Shown here in pieces: positions 25,452 to 35,931 of a stretch of DNA of 64,000 nucleotides. A model generated the notes under the pieces. That model was not told where the DNA came from. It saw only the letters and a program-made list of their open reading frames with translations, and ran no database searches. Made by a program: the position numbers and the translations under genes. Within the stretch, counting starts at the first letter, position 1. Every line of letters starts with the position of its first letter. This DNA is from Fratercula arctica (taxonomy: Eukaryota; Chordata; Aves; Charadriiformes; Alcidae): assembly GCA_947846985.1 (NCBI GenBank), contig CANTUZ010000023.1, positions 5,475,677 to 5,539,676 of the forward strand, in the 5' to 3' direction.

Positions 25452-25530
25452 ATAAGTGAGTTCTCCAGGGATCAATCCCTGGTCTGGTTGTTGCTTTTCA
25501 TTTATATACCAGGCTTGGATGATTTAGATC
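25452..25530 (+). mobile_element. Possible ancient LINE reverse-transcriptase relic
   Basis: The stretch GTTCTCCAGGGATCAATCCC followed by TGGTCTGGTTGTTGC...TTTATATACCAGGCTTGGATGATTTAG reads, in one frame, as a decayed QGS-(I/V)-x-G-L-V-x-x-F-x-x-Y-x-x-x-L. This resembles the CR1/L2-class RT block [18 protein letters not shown]. It is much more divergent than the CR1 copies elsewhere in the window, so it would be an old insertion. Only about 75 bp can be aligned by eye and chance similarity is not excluded. It lies between the two copies of the unassigned imperfect repeat and may belong to the same old element. Confidence 0.3.
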
Positions 25531-25864
25531 ATCACTGTTTCCATCTGAATTCAAAGGCAGCTGGTTTATGTCCTTTTCCTTGCACAAAGGATCTTACTAA
25601 AAATCTACATTATGGATCTGGCAGATTAAGGTTTGCTTTGAAATACTTTGCTATAAAGCAGAAAAGAGATGTTACGACCCATTTGCCACAGAGAAGAGGA
25701 CCCCAGTCCATCAGTGTTAAAAACACAGGTCCCTCTCTCCAAGTAGTCGTACTGTGATGGTCCTCTGGCAACAACGATGAGCTCTTACTCTGGATGTGCT
25801 TTTGAGTAAGGCAAAGAGAATGTGTGTTACAGGGGATGGCGTCTTACAGACAGAGCTAGAAAAG

Positions 25865-26050
25865 GATCTGAAATGACAAAATGGGTTGAGGTGATGCCCT
25901 AAAGGTGACCAGGTGGGCATGGAAGTATATCCAAGAGTTCTTAGCTAATAGCTGGACTTTTTGTAACCGAGTCTGAACATCTGTGCTATAGTGCCACGAC
26001 TGTACGAGGTACAGTTGTAAGCCTCCTGAGAAGGGCAGCCTGGGGCTTAG
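25865..26050. repeat. Imperfect dispersed repeat, copy 2, unassigned family
   Basis: This is the partner of the copy at 24505-24680. The best block is GATGCCCTAAAGGTGACCAG followed by GTGGGCATGGAAGTATATCC and GAGTTCTTAGCTAAT at 25893-25948. The two copies are in the same orientation, about 1.34 kb apart. The upstream text CTAGAAAAGGATCTGAAATG and AAAATGGGTTGAGG is loosely similar to the LINE ORF2 segment between the RT core and the C-terminus, which hints at an old LINE origin. That is inference. Confidence 0.45.
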
Positions 26051-27471
26051 GAGTATCTGGAACCACAGAGAATTGAAGAGAGACCCTCTTCTACCCGCAG
26101 AGATTCATGTCCAAGGCGTGACCCGTTTTTAGTCACCTGCATAGTAACCTACAGAGCAAACGTGGCACACGATTCCCATGAGTCAGGTCAAATTTGCTGT
26201 CTGTGTTCTGAAGAGTTTGAATTTAGTTTTAATTTGTGTATATATCTTTTAAACTTTTTTTTTTCTTCACTATTTTACATATCTGATTCAATGTACTTGT
26301 GTTTGTATGGTTATTCCCCAAATGGCTGAATGTTTCCAAAATGACTACCAGCTGTCCGTGTTTCACATATCATTAGTTATTTAAAAACTAACATCTTCTG
26401 GAGACCTGATAACGTATGAATCTTGATCAAAAACATTCCCCCTGAAATGTCAGTGTTGGGGTGATTTCCCTTGCTCAGTTGCAGAGAGGTAACGCAGATT
26501 AATAGACCACGGTGTTAGTATTAACCTTAGAAGAAAGCAGAAGCCGCAGCTACTTAGTTGTGAAAAATACCGGATAAAATAGCGCGATTATTCTGTGCAA
26601 CTGCACCCCATGTACTTAATTCAAATTAAGTCTTAGAAGGTACTGCTTTTTCCTGTCAAGTTGTTTATTTAAAAAATTACTCTGGAGCAAATAATTCATT
26701 ACCTTCTCACCTTGCATTTGGTGATTGCTTATAATAAGAGTCCACTTTGAGAAGCAGTTGGCTTTTTCCTTCATTACCTATACATAGACCCAAAGAATTT
26801 TTTATACTCCAGTAAACATAATTTGTATTTCACGACATGTTATGAGTTTCTCATTGTATGAATGTCTTAAAATGTATTTATAAATAATTTTTATGGTTCA
26901 GTGAGAAAAGCCATTAAGGTGTTTAAAATGTTTGGAAGTGCAGGAGTTGAAAGAGTAGTTTGATATATACGCTGCAATGGGAGCTGGGAGCTGTAAAGGC
27001 ATGTTGTAGTTTAGCAAAGAAATCTAAAGGGCTTCAACTACAAATTACTAAAATTACTAGTTCTAGAAATAGTATAGAAGGGATTTTAAAGATGAAAGAA
27101 CGTGATCTCCATTTAGTAATAATAGCACGGTATTCGTTTACTTATTGTAATCTATTTAGATCAAGGTAAATGTTAAATACATTTTAAAATGTTTAAATAA
27201 ATATCTGCAGCTATGCAAATAATCTAGCTGGTAAGGCATTATCAACAACTCCTGCCTCCCCATCCCCGGAAACTGTTTAGTCTAAGAACTACCATTTGTG
27301 GTCCTGCAAAAATCAGATATTGGGACCCCAGGCTGTCCTGGCAACTCTTAATTACTCTGGACAACATAGCATCTAAGAAAACTACTGCATTATATAGATC
27401 CTGCAATCTCAGGGAAGAATTTTTGTTCACACATTTCCTTTTTCTCCTCTAGCATGAAGAACACAGTTCAT
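26051..27471. other. AT-rich unique noncoding stretch, no gene recognised
   Basis: The sequence is strongly AT-rich, especially 26220-27230, with many TAAT/ATTA cores and no ORF longer than about 70 codons. No named repeat is recognised. It ends where the long CR1 starts. Confidence 0.5.
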
Positions 27472-27500
27472 GGGAGTATGCTCTAGACCACCCAACCAGG

Positions 27501-29916
27501 ATGAGGAGACAAGATAAAGTATTCTATAAGCGGCTGGCTGAAGTTCTGGTTGGGGACTTCAACCTGCCGGGTATCTGCTGGAAATATAACACAGCAGAGA
27601 GCAGGCAGGCTAGGAGGTTCCTCGAGTGCATGGAAGATAGCTTCCTGACACAAGTGGTAGGTGAGCCTACCAGGGGAGGTGCCTCTCTAGACCTCCTGTC
27701 CACAGTGAAGGACTAGTGGGAGATGTGGCGGTCGAAGGTCGTCTTGGGTTTAGCGATTGTGAAATGGTCAAGTTTTCAATTCGTAGTGATGTAAGGAGGC
27801 GGGTTAGCAAAACCTCCACCTTGGGCTTCCGGAGGGTGGACTTTGGCTTGTTCAGAACACTGGTTGAGAGAGTCCCTTGGGAGACAGTCCTGAAGGGCAA
27901 AGGGGTCCAGAAAGGCTGGACGCTCTTCAAGAAGGAAATCTTAAAGGCCCAGGAGCAGGCTGTCCCCAAGTGTCGCAAGTTTAAAGGGCCGGGAAAATGG
28001 CCGGTCTGGATGAATAAGGAACTTCTGATGGAACTTAGGAATAAAAGGAAGGTTTACCACCTTTGGAAGAAGGGACAGGCAACTCAGGAGGAGTACAGAG
28101 AGCTTGTTAGGTTATACAGAGGGAAAATTAGGAAGGCAAAAGCCCAGCTGGAGCTCAACTTTGCCACTAACATTAAGGACAACAAAAAAAGTTTTTATAA
28201 ATACATCAACAAAAAGAGAGCCAGGGAGAATCTCCATCCCTTACTGGATGCGGGGGGGGGGGGGGGGGGGGAAGTTGCAGCCAAGGACTAGGAGAAGGCT
28301 GAGATACTTAATGCCTTCTTTGCCTCTGTCTTCAATAGTCAGACCAGCTATCCCCAGGGTGTTCAGCCTCCTGAGCTGGAAGATAAGGATGGAGAGCAGA
28401 ACAACCCACCCATAATCCAGGAGGAAGTAGTTAATGATCTGCTTCTGCACCTAGATGCACGTAAGTCTATGGGGCCGGATGGGATTCACCCAAGAGTCCG
28501 CAGGGAGCTGGCAGGAGAGCTCACCAAGCCTCTCTCCATCATTTACCAACAATCTTGGTCAACAGGGGAGGTACCAGATGACTGGAGCGTGGCTAATGTG
28601 ACACCCATCTACAAGAAGGGCCGGAAGGAGGATCCAGGGACCTACAGGACTCTCAGCCTGACCTCAGTACCAGGAAAGATCATGGAGAGGATCATCTTGA
28701 GTGAGCTCTCATGGCAAGTGCAGGGCAGCCAAGGGATCAGGGCCAGCCAGCATGGGTTTAGGAAAGGGAGGTCCTGCTTAACCAACCTGATCTCTTTCTG
28801 TGACAATGTGACCCCCCTTCTGGACGTGGGGAAGGCTGTGGACGTTGTCTATCTGGACTTTGGTAAGGCCTTTGACACTGTCCCCCACAGCATTCTCCTG
28901 GAGAACCTGGCGAATCATGGCACAGACCAGTGTACTCTTCGCTGGGTAAAAACTGTCTGGATGGCTGTGCCCAGAGAGTTGTGATTAATGGGGTGAAATC
29001 CTCTTGGTGGCTGGTCACCAGTGGTGTCCCTCAGGGCTCAGTTTTGGGGCCAGTTTTGTTTAATATCCTTATCAATGATCTGGATGAGGGGATTGAGTGC
29101 ATCCTCAGTAAGTTTGCAGATGACACCAAACTAGGTGGGAGTGTGGATCTGCTTGAGGGTAGGAAGGCTCTACAGAGGGACCTGGACAGGCTGGATCGAT
29201 GGGCCAAGGCCAATGGTATGAGGTTTAATAAGGCCAAGTGCCGGGTCCTGCGTTTTGGTCACACCAACCCCAAGCAACGCTACACGCTTGGGGAAGAGTG
29301 CCGAGAAAGCTGCCCAGCAGAAAAGGACCTGGGGGTGCTGGGGGATGGCCAGCTTCACATGAGCCAGCAGTGTGCCCAGGTGGCCAAGAAGGCCAACAGC
29401 ATTCTGGCTTGTATCAGGAATAGCGAGGCCAGCAGGAGCAGGGAAGTGATGGTGCCTCTGCACTCGGCACTGGTGAGGCCTCACCTCGAGCGCTGTGTTC
29501 AGTTCTGGGCCCCTCTGGACAAGAGGGACATTGAAGTGCTGGAGCGTGTCCAGAGGAGAGCTACCGAGCTGGGGAGGGGTCTGGAGACCAAGCCCCATGA
29601 GGAGAGGCTGAGGGAACGGGGCATGGTTAGTCTGGAGAAGAGGAGGCTGAGGGGAGACCTCATTGCCCCCTACAGCTACCTGAGAGGAGGGTGTAGAGAG
29701 GTGGGGGTTGGCCTCTTCTCCCAGGTGAATAATGGCAGGACCAGAGGAAATGGTCTGAAGCTGCAGCAGGGGAGGTTTAGATTAGATATTAGGAGGAATT
29801 ACTTTCCTGAAAGAGTGGTCAGGCACTGGAACAGCCTGCCCAGGGAGGTGGTTGAGTCACCATCCCTAGAGGTATTTAAGAAACGTGTAGATTTGGCACT
29901 TCAGGGCATGCTCTAG
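27501..29916 (+). pseudogene. CR1 ORF2 remnant (endonuclease C-terminus plus reverse transcriptase)
   Basis: In functional CR1 elements ORF2 encodes an apurinic-type endonuclease and a reverse transcriptase that copy the element into the genome. Here the reading frame is in pieces: 27501-27716; 27716-28291 in another frame; 28292-28984 in the same frame after a TAG at 28289-28291; then 28930-29916 in a third frame. An additional frame break lies upstream near 27500. Visible motifs are GDFN (27552-27563); the endonuclease end, S-D-C instead of the usual S-D-H (27752-27760); G-P-D-G-I-H-P-R near 28472; Y-L-D-F-G-K-A-F-D with the catalytic Asp at 28856-28858; [11 protein letters not shown] near 29020-29054; and the catalytic F-A-D-D at 29113-29124. 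The frameshift near 28950 looks like loss of one base in an A run (TGGGTAAAAACTG). The last 328 codons are uninterrupted to the natural end at 29916. Confidence 0.95.
28252..28271. repeat. Poly(G) tract, 20 G, inside CR1 ORF2
   Basis: Twenty G follow GATGC, in the linker just before the nonsense codon, where related CR1 copies encode a short D-A-G-G-like stretch. The run probably grew by slippage after insertion. Read in frame it adds extra glycines without shifting the downstream frame in this assembly. Its length is likely to be polymorphic or mis-assembled. Confidence 0.9.
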
Positions 29917-30008
29917 TGGCAGGGATTGTAGGGTTTTTTGTGTGTGTGTATGGTTGGACTCGATGATCTCAAAGGTCCTTTCCAACCATGAAGATTCTAT
30001 GATTCTAA

Positions 30009-32394
30009 ATTCATGGGTAATATGTGTAAGTTTAGTGAAGTACCAAGTCTGTGCTGAACTATATAAACTTTCCTTGATGAATTGCTCAATCTCCTTCATT
30101 TGGAAGAAGAAAAATTAATATCAGATCTAATTGGCTTCCATGTCCCAGGGTAAGGTTTCTTAACTCTCTTTTTCATATGGCATTTTTAATTAACTTAGAA
30201 CGAGCATTTGCGCATAGAAATATCAACACAAACGTGTGCAAGCATCTTTATATATGCATCCAGCTGCCACGCTCTTCAGAAAGGGATTTTGTTTCATTCT
30301 GGTTGCTATTGCCAACTTTTCCTGGGGAATGTGCCGGCATCAGCCAACAATCAGGAGAGGGACCAGGGCTACAGCGCCTACACAAATGCCTGGATTCAAA
30401 ATGATCCCAACCCATTGAATCCCATGATAATAGATTATATTTTTAGTTTGGTTTTTTTTTTTTTTTTTACTCAGCTCAATCTCCTAACATTATTCTAGCC
30501 ACCAACTACATGATTACATTGCTAATTAGCAGCCTCGGAGTATCATCTAATTTTAAGGCAACTAGTGTTGATAAAGTATGAGTGTTGAGGCTGGCAAGAG
30601 AGGTGCTGTCACCAAGCACAGTGATATTTATTCTCAGCAAAGGTCTTTTTCGGCACGTCGATTTATTCAGTGTATTTATACTGTGTCTAGGTTTGCCTCA
30701 TGGTCTTGGAAGACAAGACCTTCTGCATTTAAAAAAAGTAAATAAGGCATAAAACCTCGTTATTTATTATTTCAAATGCTGGTTGCGTAGGAAGTCTGTG
30801 ACCGATAGAAAATAAACTGGATGTTTCTAGGCTACTGTTAATAAACTGATAGGGGAGCTTTAATCCTCTTGGGGATTAAAATGTCATAGTCGATAAGGAA
30901 TTTTCTTTATGTGACTGTATAAGTCAAGCTGTTAATTTAAACAAACAAACAAAACCCCCAAACACACAGAAAACCAATAACCTAAAACCAAAAGCGTTTT
31001 CTGTGGAATATTTCTCCACTAGAAAATGATGCAAGAAACACATCAGTTTTGTCGGTTTTGTGGTAAAGCAGAGAATCCGAAAGTGGCTAGTGGTTCTGGT
31101 CTGGGCTCTTGACCCCCCTCTTTTCAGATCTCAGGTTTTGAGGTGACTCGAGTGTGCAGACCTTTAGAAGGACAGGTTAGCTTATGGGCTCTCCTTGGGT
31201 GTCTGGGTCGGCTTTTTCTTTAAGGAGACACTTCACCAAATAATACATCTTTCATAGCATGTAGGGATTGCCATGGCAATCGTTCACTTTGAATTACAAA
31301 ACAATTAGCTATTAAACCCTCACAGCATCTATTGCCATGTAGATTATCACCAAGAGGCAGGTAGTGACTTAAACCCCTTCATTTCAGGGGGTTAAAAATT
31401 AATTAATTTCTTAATCTTGAATAGTTTCTTTCCGGTTTTCTTCTGAAACTACATCACTTACAGAAAAGGACGGAGCAATGGCTTCAGGAGATGTCTCCTG
31501 CCCAGGGAGGAGATATGATGAGAAGTACTGGAATGGATATTTGGTTGCTAATCCATCATTATCAACTGGCTGGCTGGATTCAAACCAAGCGACTGCATTT
31601 GGATGAGCCTAAATTCTTTGTTTCCCTGCTGTGAAATCAGTAGCTTGACTTCAGGAGAATGAACTTTTCAAGTTTAAGGCAACACTTGAGCTCTAGATCC
31701 ACATGAATTTTTGGCAAAGGTGGACCAAGACAGGTTTTTTTCTGGCAGAAAAGGGTGCAGCTGCAGGATATGGAGGCTTTTCTTTCTTATTATGCAGTAT
31801 TCTTTTAAATCCTGGTGCAGCGTAACACAAGGAAATGGGCTGTAATTTTTACCTGCAGCTCTTAGGGGTAAGAACTGGACCTATTTCTTACACTGAGGAA
31901 TGAGAGTCAGTTACAACAATTGGTGTCAGGTTTTTCTTATGAGAATTGGTGATTTTTAGGCTTTCCTGAAAATACTTCAGGTTTTAATTTCGAATTACGG
32001 TCGTGTTAAAGTATCTCTGGGAGTTTTTAAAATAAGGAGAAAGGAAACTCGGTCTGTATTGTTCTCGTGCTGCGCCCACAGCCAGAGCTGAAATCTCCAT
32101 GAAACTGGAGGTGGGGGAGAGGAAAAGACTTGCAGGAAACCCAACCACCCAGATGGAATTTCCCTGCCCTTAAATTCCCCTCCTGTACCTATGGTAAGAG
32201 GTGTCAGACGCGTCAAACATGCAGCTCACTTTCACTTGAGCTACGTGAATAAATTATATGCTAAGGAATTGCCACCTAAGGCTCTTGACAGCCACTTATC
32301 ACCTCTGGTTTGGCAAAGACCTGTTTGCGTTTGCGATTCCTGCATCAGTCTCTTGTGCCTGAGCTGCTCCTTCAGTATACAAAATGTTTCATAG
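30009..32394. other. Unique noncoding stretch, no gene recognised
   Basis: No gene or named repeat is recognised. The stretch includes a T run at about 30453-30469 and an A/C-rich AAACAAACAAACAAAAC tract near 30941-30957. A candidate regulatory segment around 31240-31430 is listed separately. ORFs are short (96 codons or fewer) and overlapping. Confidence 0.5.
31240..31430. promoter_or_regulatory. Candidate regulatory element with RFX X-box-like palindrome
   Basis: GATTGCCATGGCAATC at 31266-31281 is a perfect 16-bp palindrome and differs from the RFX-factor X-box consensus (GTTGCCATGGCAAC) only in its outer bases. It is followed within 150 bp by several homeodomain-type cores (AATTAG, ATTAAA, TAATTAATT) and by a second half-site-like ATTGCCATG near 31330-31339. 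No transposon or ORF explains the segment. RFX binding is inferred from motif resemblance; no conservation or binding data are available here. Confidence 0.3.
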
Positions 32395-32826
32395 ACATAG
32401 AATCATAGGGTTGGAAGGGCCCTCTGGAGATCACCCAGTCCAACCCCCGGCCAGAGCAGGGTCACCCAGAGCAGGGGGCACAGGAACGCGTCCAGGCGGG
32501 GTTGGGATGTCTCCAGAGACGGAGACTCCCCCACCTCTCTGGGCAGCCTGTGCCAGGGCTCTGCCACCCTCACAGCAAAGAAGTTCCTCCTCGCGTTGAG
32601 ATGGAACTTCCCATGGTTGAGTTTGTGCCCGTTGCCCCTTGTCCTGTCCCTGGGCACCACTGAGAAGAGCCTGGCCCCGTCCTCCTGACACCCCCCTTGA
32701 AGTATTTATCAGCGTTGATAAGATCCCCCCTCAGTCATCTTTTTTCCAGCCTGAAGAGCCCCAAATCCCTCAGCCTTTCTCCATCAGAGAGATGTTCCAG
32801 TCCCCTCAGCATCTTCGTAGCCCTTA
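32395..32826 (-). mobile_element. CR1 LINE, 5'-truncated (about 430 bp), minus strand, second tail type
   Basis: On the plus strand it starts at ATAGAATCATAGGGTTGGAAG, followed by a tail that differs from the 8834-type copies (CTCTGGAGATCACCCAGTCC, then GGCCAGAGCAGGGTCACCCAG). It then runs into reverse-complemented ORF2 C-terminus (GTTGAGATGGAACTTCCCATGG and TTATCAGCGTTGATAAGATC). It ends near GATGTTCCAGTCCCCTCAG and CATCTTCGTAGCCC. The copy at 43402-43948 is the same type in the opposite orientation. No intact ORF remains. Confidence 0.92.
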
Positions 32827-34361
32827 CCTCAAAGAACTGGTTGGTGTCATCTAGAGGAATAAGATTTCTCTTGATTCAATGATGATCCTCCTTAATTTCA
32901 GTCCTGGGGGGGAGCCTAACAACTTCTGAGACTTAAAGCACGTTTATCGCTTTATATTTAAATGCTATGTTAAATAGCTGAATGAAAGGTCATCTACTAA
33001 AAAGACGGGGCTGGCTGCAGTGGGTGGCCAGCCATTATGTCTAAAGCCTTAAAATCCTGCCAAAGGTGCCTTGCTATAAGGTTCTTCTATCGTGCTGTAC
33101 CGTAGGCTGAATACAGTCAGTAAATGACTATATTTGGGACTGGAAATAATTGCTTTTGGATTCACGAGCGGCAACCACAAATTATTTCCTGCACCCCCAT
33201 TGTCAGAAGAAACTGTGCTCTGGTTTCCAGCAGAGACCCTTTGTGTAGCTGGTGCTGTCTGCCATGATTAGATGGAATATTGCACTAAAAAGCTCCTTAA
33301 AGTCTTATTTAGGCAGAAATATCCACTTTCCTTTTGATTGAACCAGCGTCCTGTAATAATAGTGATTTTAATTAAAACAAACACACACCCCCCTAATCAA
33401 TGTATTGCTAGTGACAAACCTTTAGTAGGAGACCATCGCTTTGTCTTTCAAAAACTTTCATTTGTCAGCTTCTTAAACATTTTATTTTCATTAATTAAAA
33501 CACTCCGGTGTTTTCGTGTAGGTAGTCAGTTGGTTTTGCAAATTCCTTGCAGGTTTTGAAAGCTTCTACCTCATTTTCTAGGACATTTGTCTGCGAGCAA
33601 GGCTCGAAATTGAGAGGTTTTTCTCGATGGTTGGAATTCCACAGTAAATGTCAGTATGAATAGAATTAGAATTTTTATATATCACCACCCCTCTCTTCTG
33701 CTGTAGGTAGGCAGCAAAATACATGTGCTGGCCAACGGTAAAATGTCATTGCTCCGTTGTAAGCACTAGTGGGTGTAATCCAGATGTGGGGGTGATATTT
33801 TGTCTGCTAGAGGTCAGTTTAGAAAAGGGCATGGAGGAAGGAAGGGGAAAGAAAAGGGCATTCTGTGAGCTGGGAATGATGGTAAAACATTTTGTCGGCA
33901 CTGGAAAAACTGCTGTTTAAGTGGCATTGGTGTAATTGAACAGCACATTTCCACTTCGGAATTAAATAAATTGGTATAGAAATGCTTTTTACGCTGGTAG
34001 CGTGTCCCTGTGGGAACAGGGGCTGCTGCCTTGGGAGAAGGCATCTTCACGACGTGAAGTGCGTCGAAGCTCTGTTTTTACAGATAAATGTTAATAAAGG
34101 TTAATAGTGGCACGGTTAATAAATAGAAGTTTAATAATGGGACAAACTCAGCATAACAGCAGAACCACTTCTGGTTTTTATTAGAAGGCAGCACAGAGGC
34201 AATTCACGTATGGAAAATTCCTTCTCCTCCCACGGCAGAGGCACTTGCCACCTCTCACTGTTGCATCCTTGAGAGGGGGTCCCTTCTGTTGGGCAGCGGT
34301 TGGATCGCAGCGGCACCTCTACTGGCCTTGTTTCCAGGACGGAGAGTCGTAACTAAGCTGA

Positions 34362-34400
34362 AGCTGGTGGTGGTGACACACCAGCTGGTGGTGACATAAG
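34362..34400. repeat. Short direct repeat around a perfect 12-bp palindrome
   Basis: AGCTGGTGGTGGTGACA and AGCTGGTGGTGACA are adjacent, and CACCAGCTGGTG at 34378-34389 is its own reverse complement. The palindrome holds a CAGCTG E-box core. It is probably a slippage product; regulatory use is speculative. Confidence 0.6.
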
Positions 34401-35716
34401 GGGGTATGCTGCTGCCTGTGGTCTATGTAAAGGTCTTAAAGATACTCCCACCTCTTCCTCAAAATTCATATCGATAAGGATAATGAAAGGTCATCCATTA
34501 AATCCGACGTTCCTTAAAACAACACTTTCCATTCCCAGTAAAAAAAAACCCCTCACTAAATGTGTAACTGTTGTATTTTGACGGGTGATGCTGTGTTTTG
34601 TTGTTGGTTTTCTGGTTTGTTTGTGTCTTTTTTTAAGAGACAAGAAATATGGAAGTAGCATTATTGATTAAGTTTCCTACATCTCTTATTCTCCTCTCCT
34701 CCACCCAGTGTCTGGTAGCGGGGCTTGCCAAATTAGGTTTCCATCTTAATTATTCCTGACATTTTCTCCAGGATGCTATGATCTACTTCAGGGATTTGCA
34801 GTTTAACACGCTAGTCCTTTTTATTGCATGGAAATGTGAACTGAATAAATTGAGATGGGCTATTTTTGTTGTGAACTGCTTAATTTTGGATGATTGCATC
34901 AAAGTGCAGGAAAGTTTTACCAAGTTAACAAAGTTTAAATTGAATTCTCCTATAAACACTGCACTTGAAGGATGTCAGCAAGTGCGGTAGGCTGAGGGTC
35001 TGTTATTCTTAATTGGGATAGCCTGATAAGGAAAAAATTGCATTCCAAGTATTGATTTAAAAAGATACTCTTGGTGAAATGGAGAAACTCAAATTATGTC
35101 AGGAGGCAATCTGAAAGAGTACAACAAGATTTTTACCCTCAAGTCAGCCTTTTTTGTTCCAAAGTATAGATAAAAATCTATAAATAATAATGTGAGATTA
35201 TGTTGCTGGCTAATGCAATTATTATTTTTTTTTTTTTAGGACAGTTCCTGTACAAATGATGCTTAGGATTGTACTCTGCATTCTTAAAAAATATGTTAAG
35301 AATAATGGTATATCCAGTTTAAGGAAATTCTGCTATGCAAGAAGTATTTGTGTCAGTATTAAATAGTCGAGTTGGATTGGACATTCTACAGTAGTTTATC
35401 AGAAAAACTTAAATGATGCTATTAAATGCTGATGTTCCTACATGTTAAGTTAATAAGTAAATGAATTGAGTTGTTAAGTTTCAAAAGTCTAACGTGTTTG
35501 GAATGTAACGAAGCAAAATGTTCTCTTTTCATTTAAAAAAAGTAAAGCAATGAACAATGGGATGGTTAAAACCAGGCTCGTAATTCAGCTTGTGTCACGC
35601 TGCCCCACTCTTCCGTTGTGGGTTACTGGGAATATCTGTGCTGCTTGACTGTACGTGGGATGATGTTGGCTGGCCTGGTGATTTAAAAATTCAGGTTTTG
35701 GGTTTGTTAAAAAACA

Positions 35717-35779
35717 GGTTTGGGGTTTTTTTTGGGTTTTTTTTTTGTTTTGGGTTTTGTGTTTTTTTTTTTTTTTTTT
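35717..35779. repeat. G/T-rich low-complexity tract ending in poly(T)
   Basis: Alternating runs of G3-4 and T4-10 are followed by an 18-T run. The spacing of four G runs (near 35722-35725, 35734-35736, 35752-35754 and an upstream GGG near 35699-35702) would allow a loose G-quadruplex with long loops. No telomere-type TTAGGG unit is present. Confidence 0.85.
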
Positions 35780-35919
35780 CATGAGCTGCTACCATAAATT
35801 AATGGCTATAGAAGCAACCTAATTGGGGAATAGAAATACTATCACTTGCTTGATACAGTGAAGCAACAAAATACACATGTTGAAGAACAGATATAGAAAT
35901 TTTATAGCTTACTGAAAAA

Positions 35920-35931
35920 GGGGGGGGGGGG
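35920..35931. repeat. Poly(G) tract, 12 G
   Basis: Twelve G follow an A5 run and are followed by CGGAACC. It is a simple repeat only. Confidence 0.9.

Larger units (their letters stand above)
27472..30008 (+). mobile_element. CR1 LINE, long copy (about 2.5 kb), plus strand
   Basis: This is the longest retrotransposon in the window. It starts inside the endonuclease domain of ORF2 (GTATGCTCTAGACCACCCAA, corresponding to V-C-x-R-P-P-N-Q), so the 5' UTR, ORF1 and the first part of ORF2 are missing. It keeps the end of the endonuclease, the complete reverse-transcriptase region and the C-terminal tail, then a short 3' UTR (29917-30008) ending in ATTCTATGATTCTA. The 3' UTR contains GGTTGGACTCGATGATCTC, shared with the stub at 14942. 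An 8-bp sequence, TTCATGGG, occurs at both edges (27467-27474 and 30010-30017). A G20 run lies inside the coding part at 28252-28271. The copy cannot be autonomous. Confidence 0.96.

Noticed and set aside
35690..35779. Possible interstitial telomere repeat (GGGTTT-like runs)
   Set aside because: No TTAGGG units. The runs of G and T vary in length and spacing, so it is ordinary low-complexity DNA.
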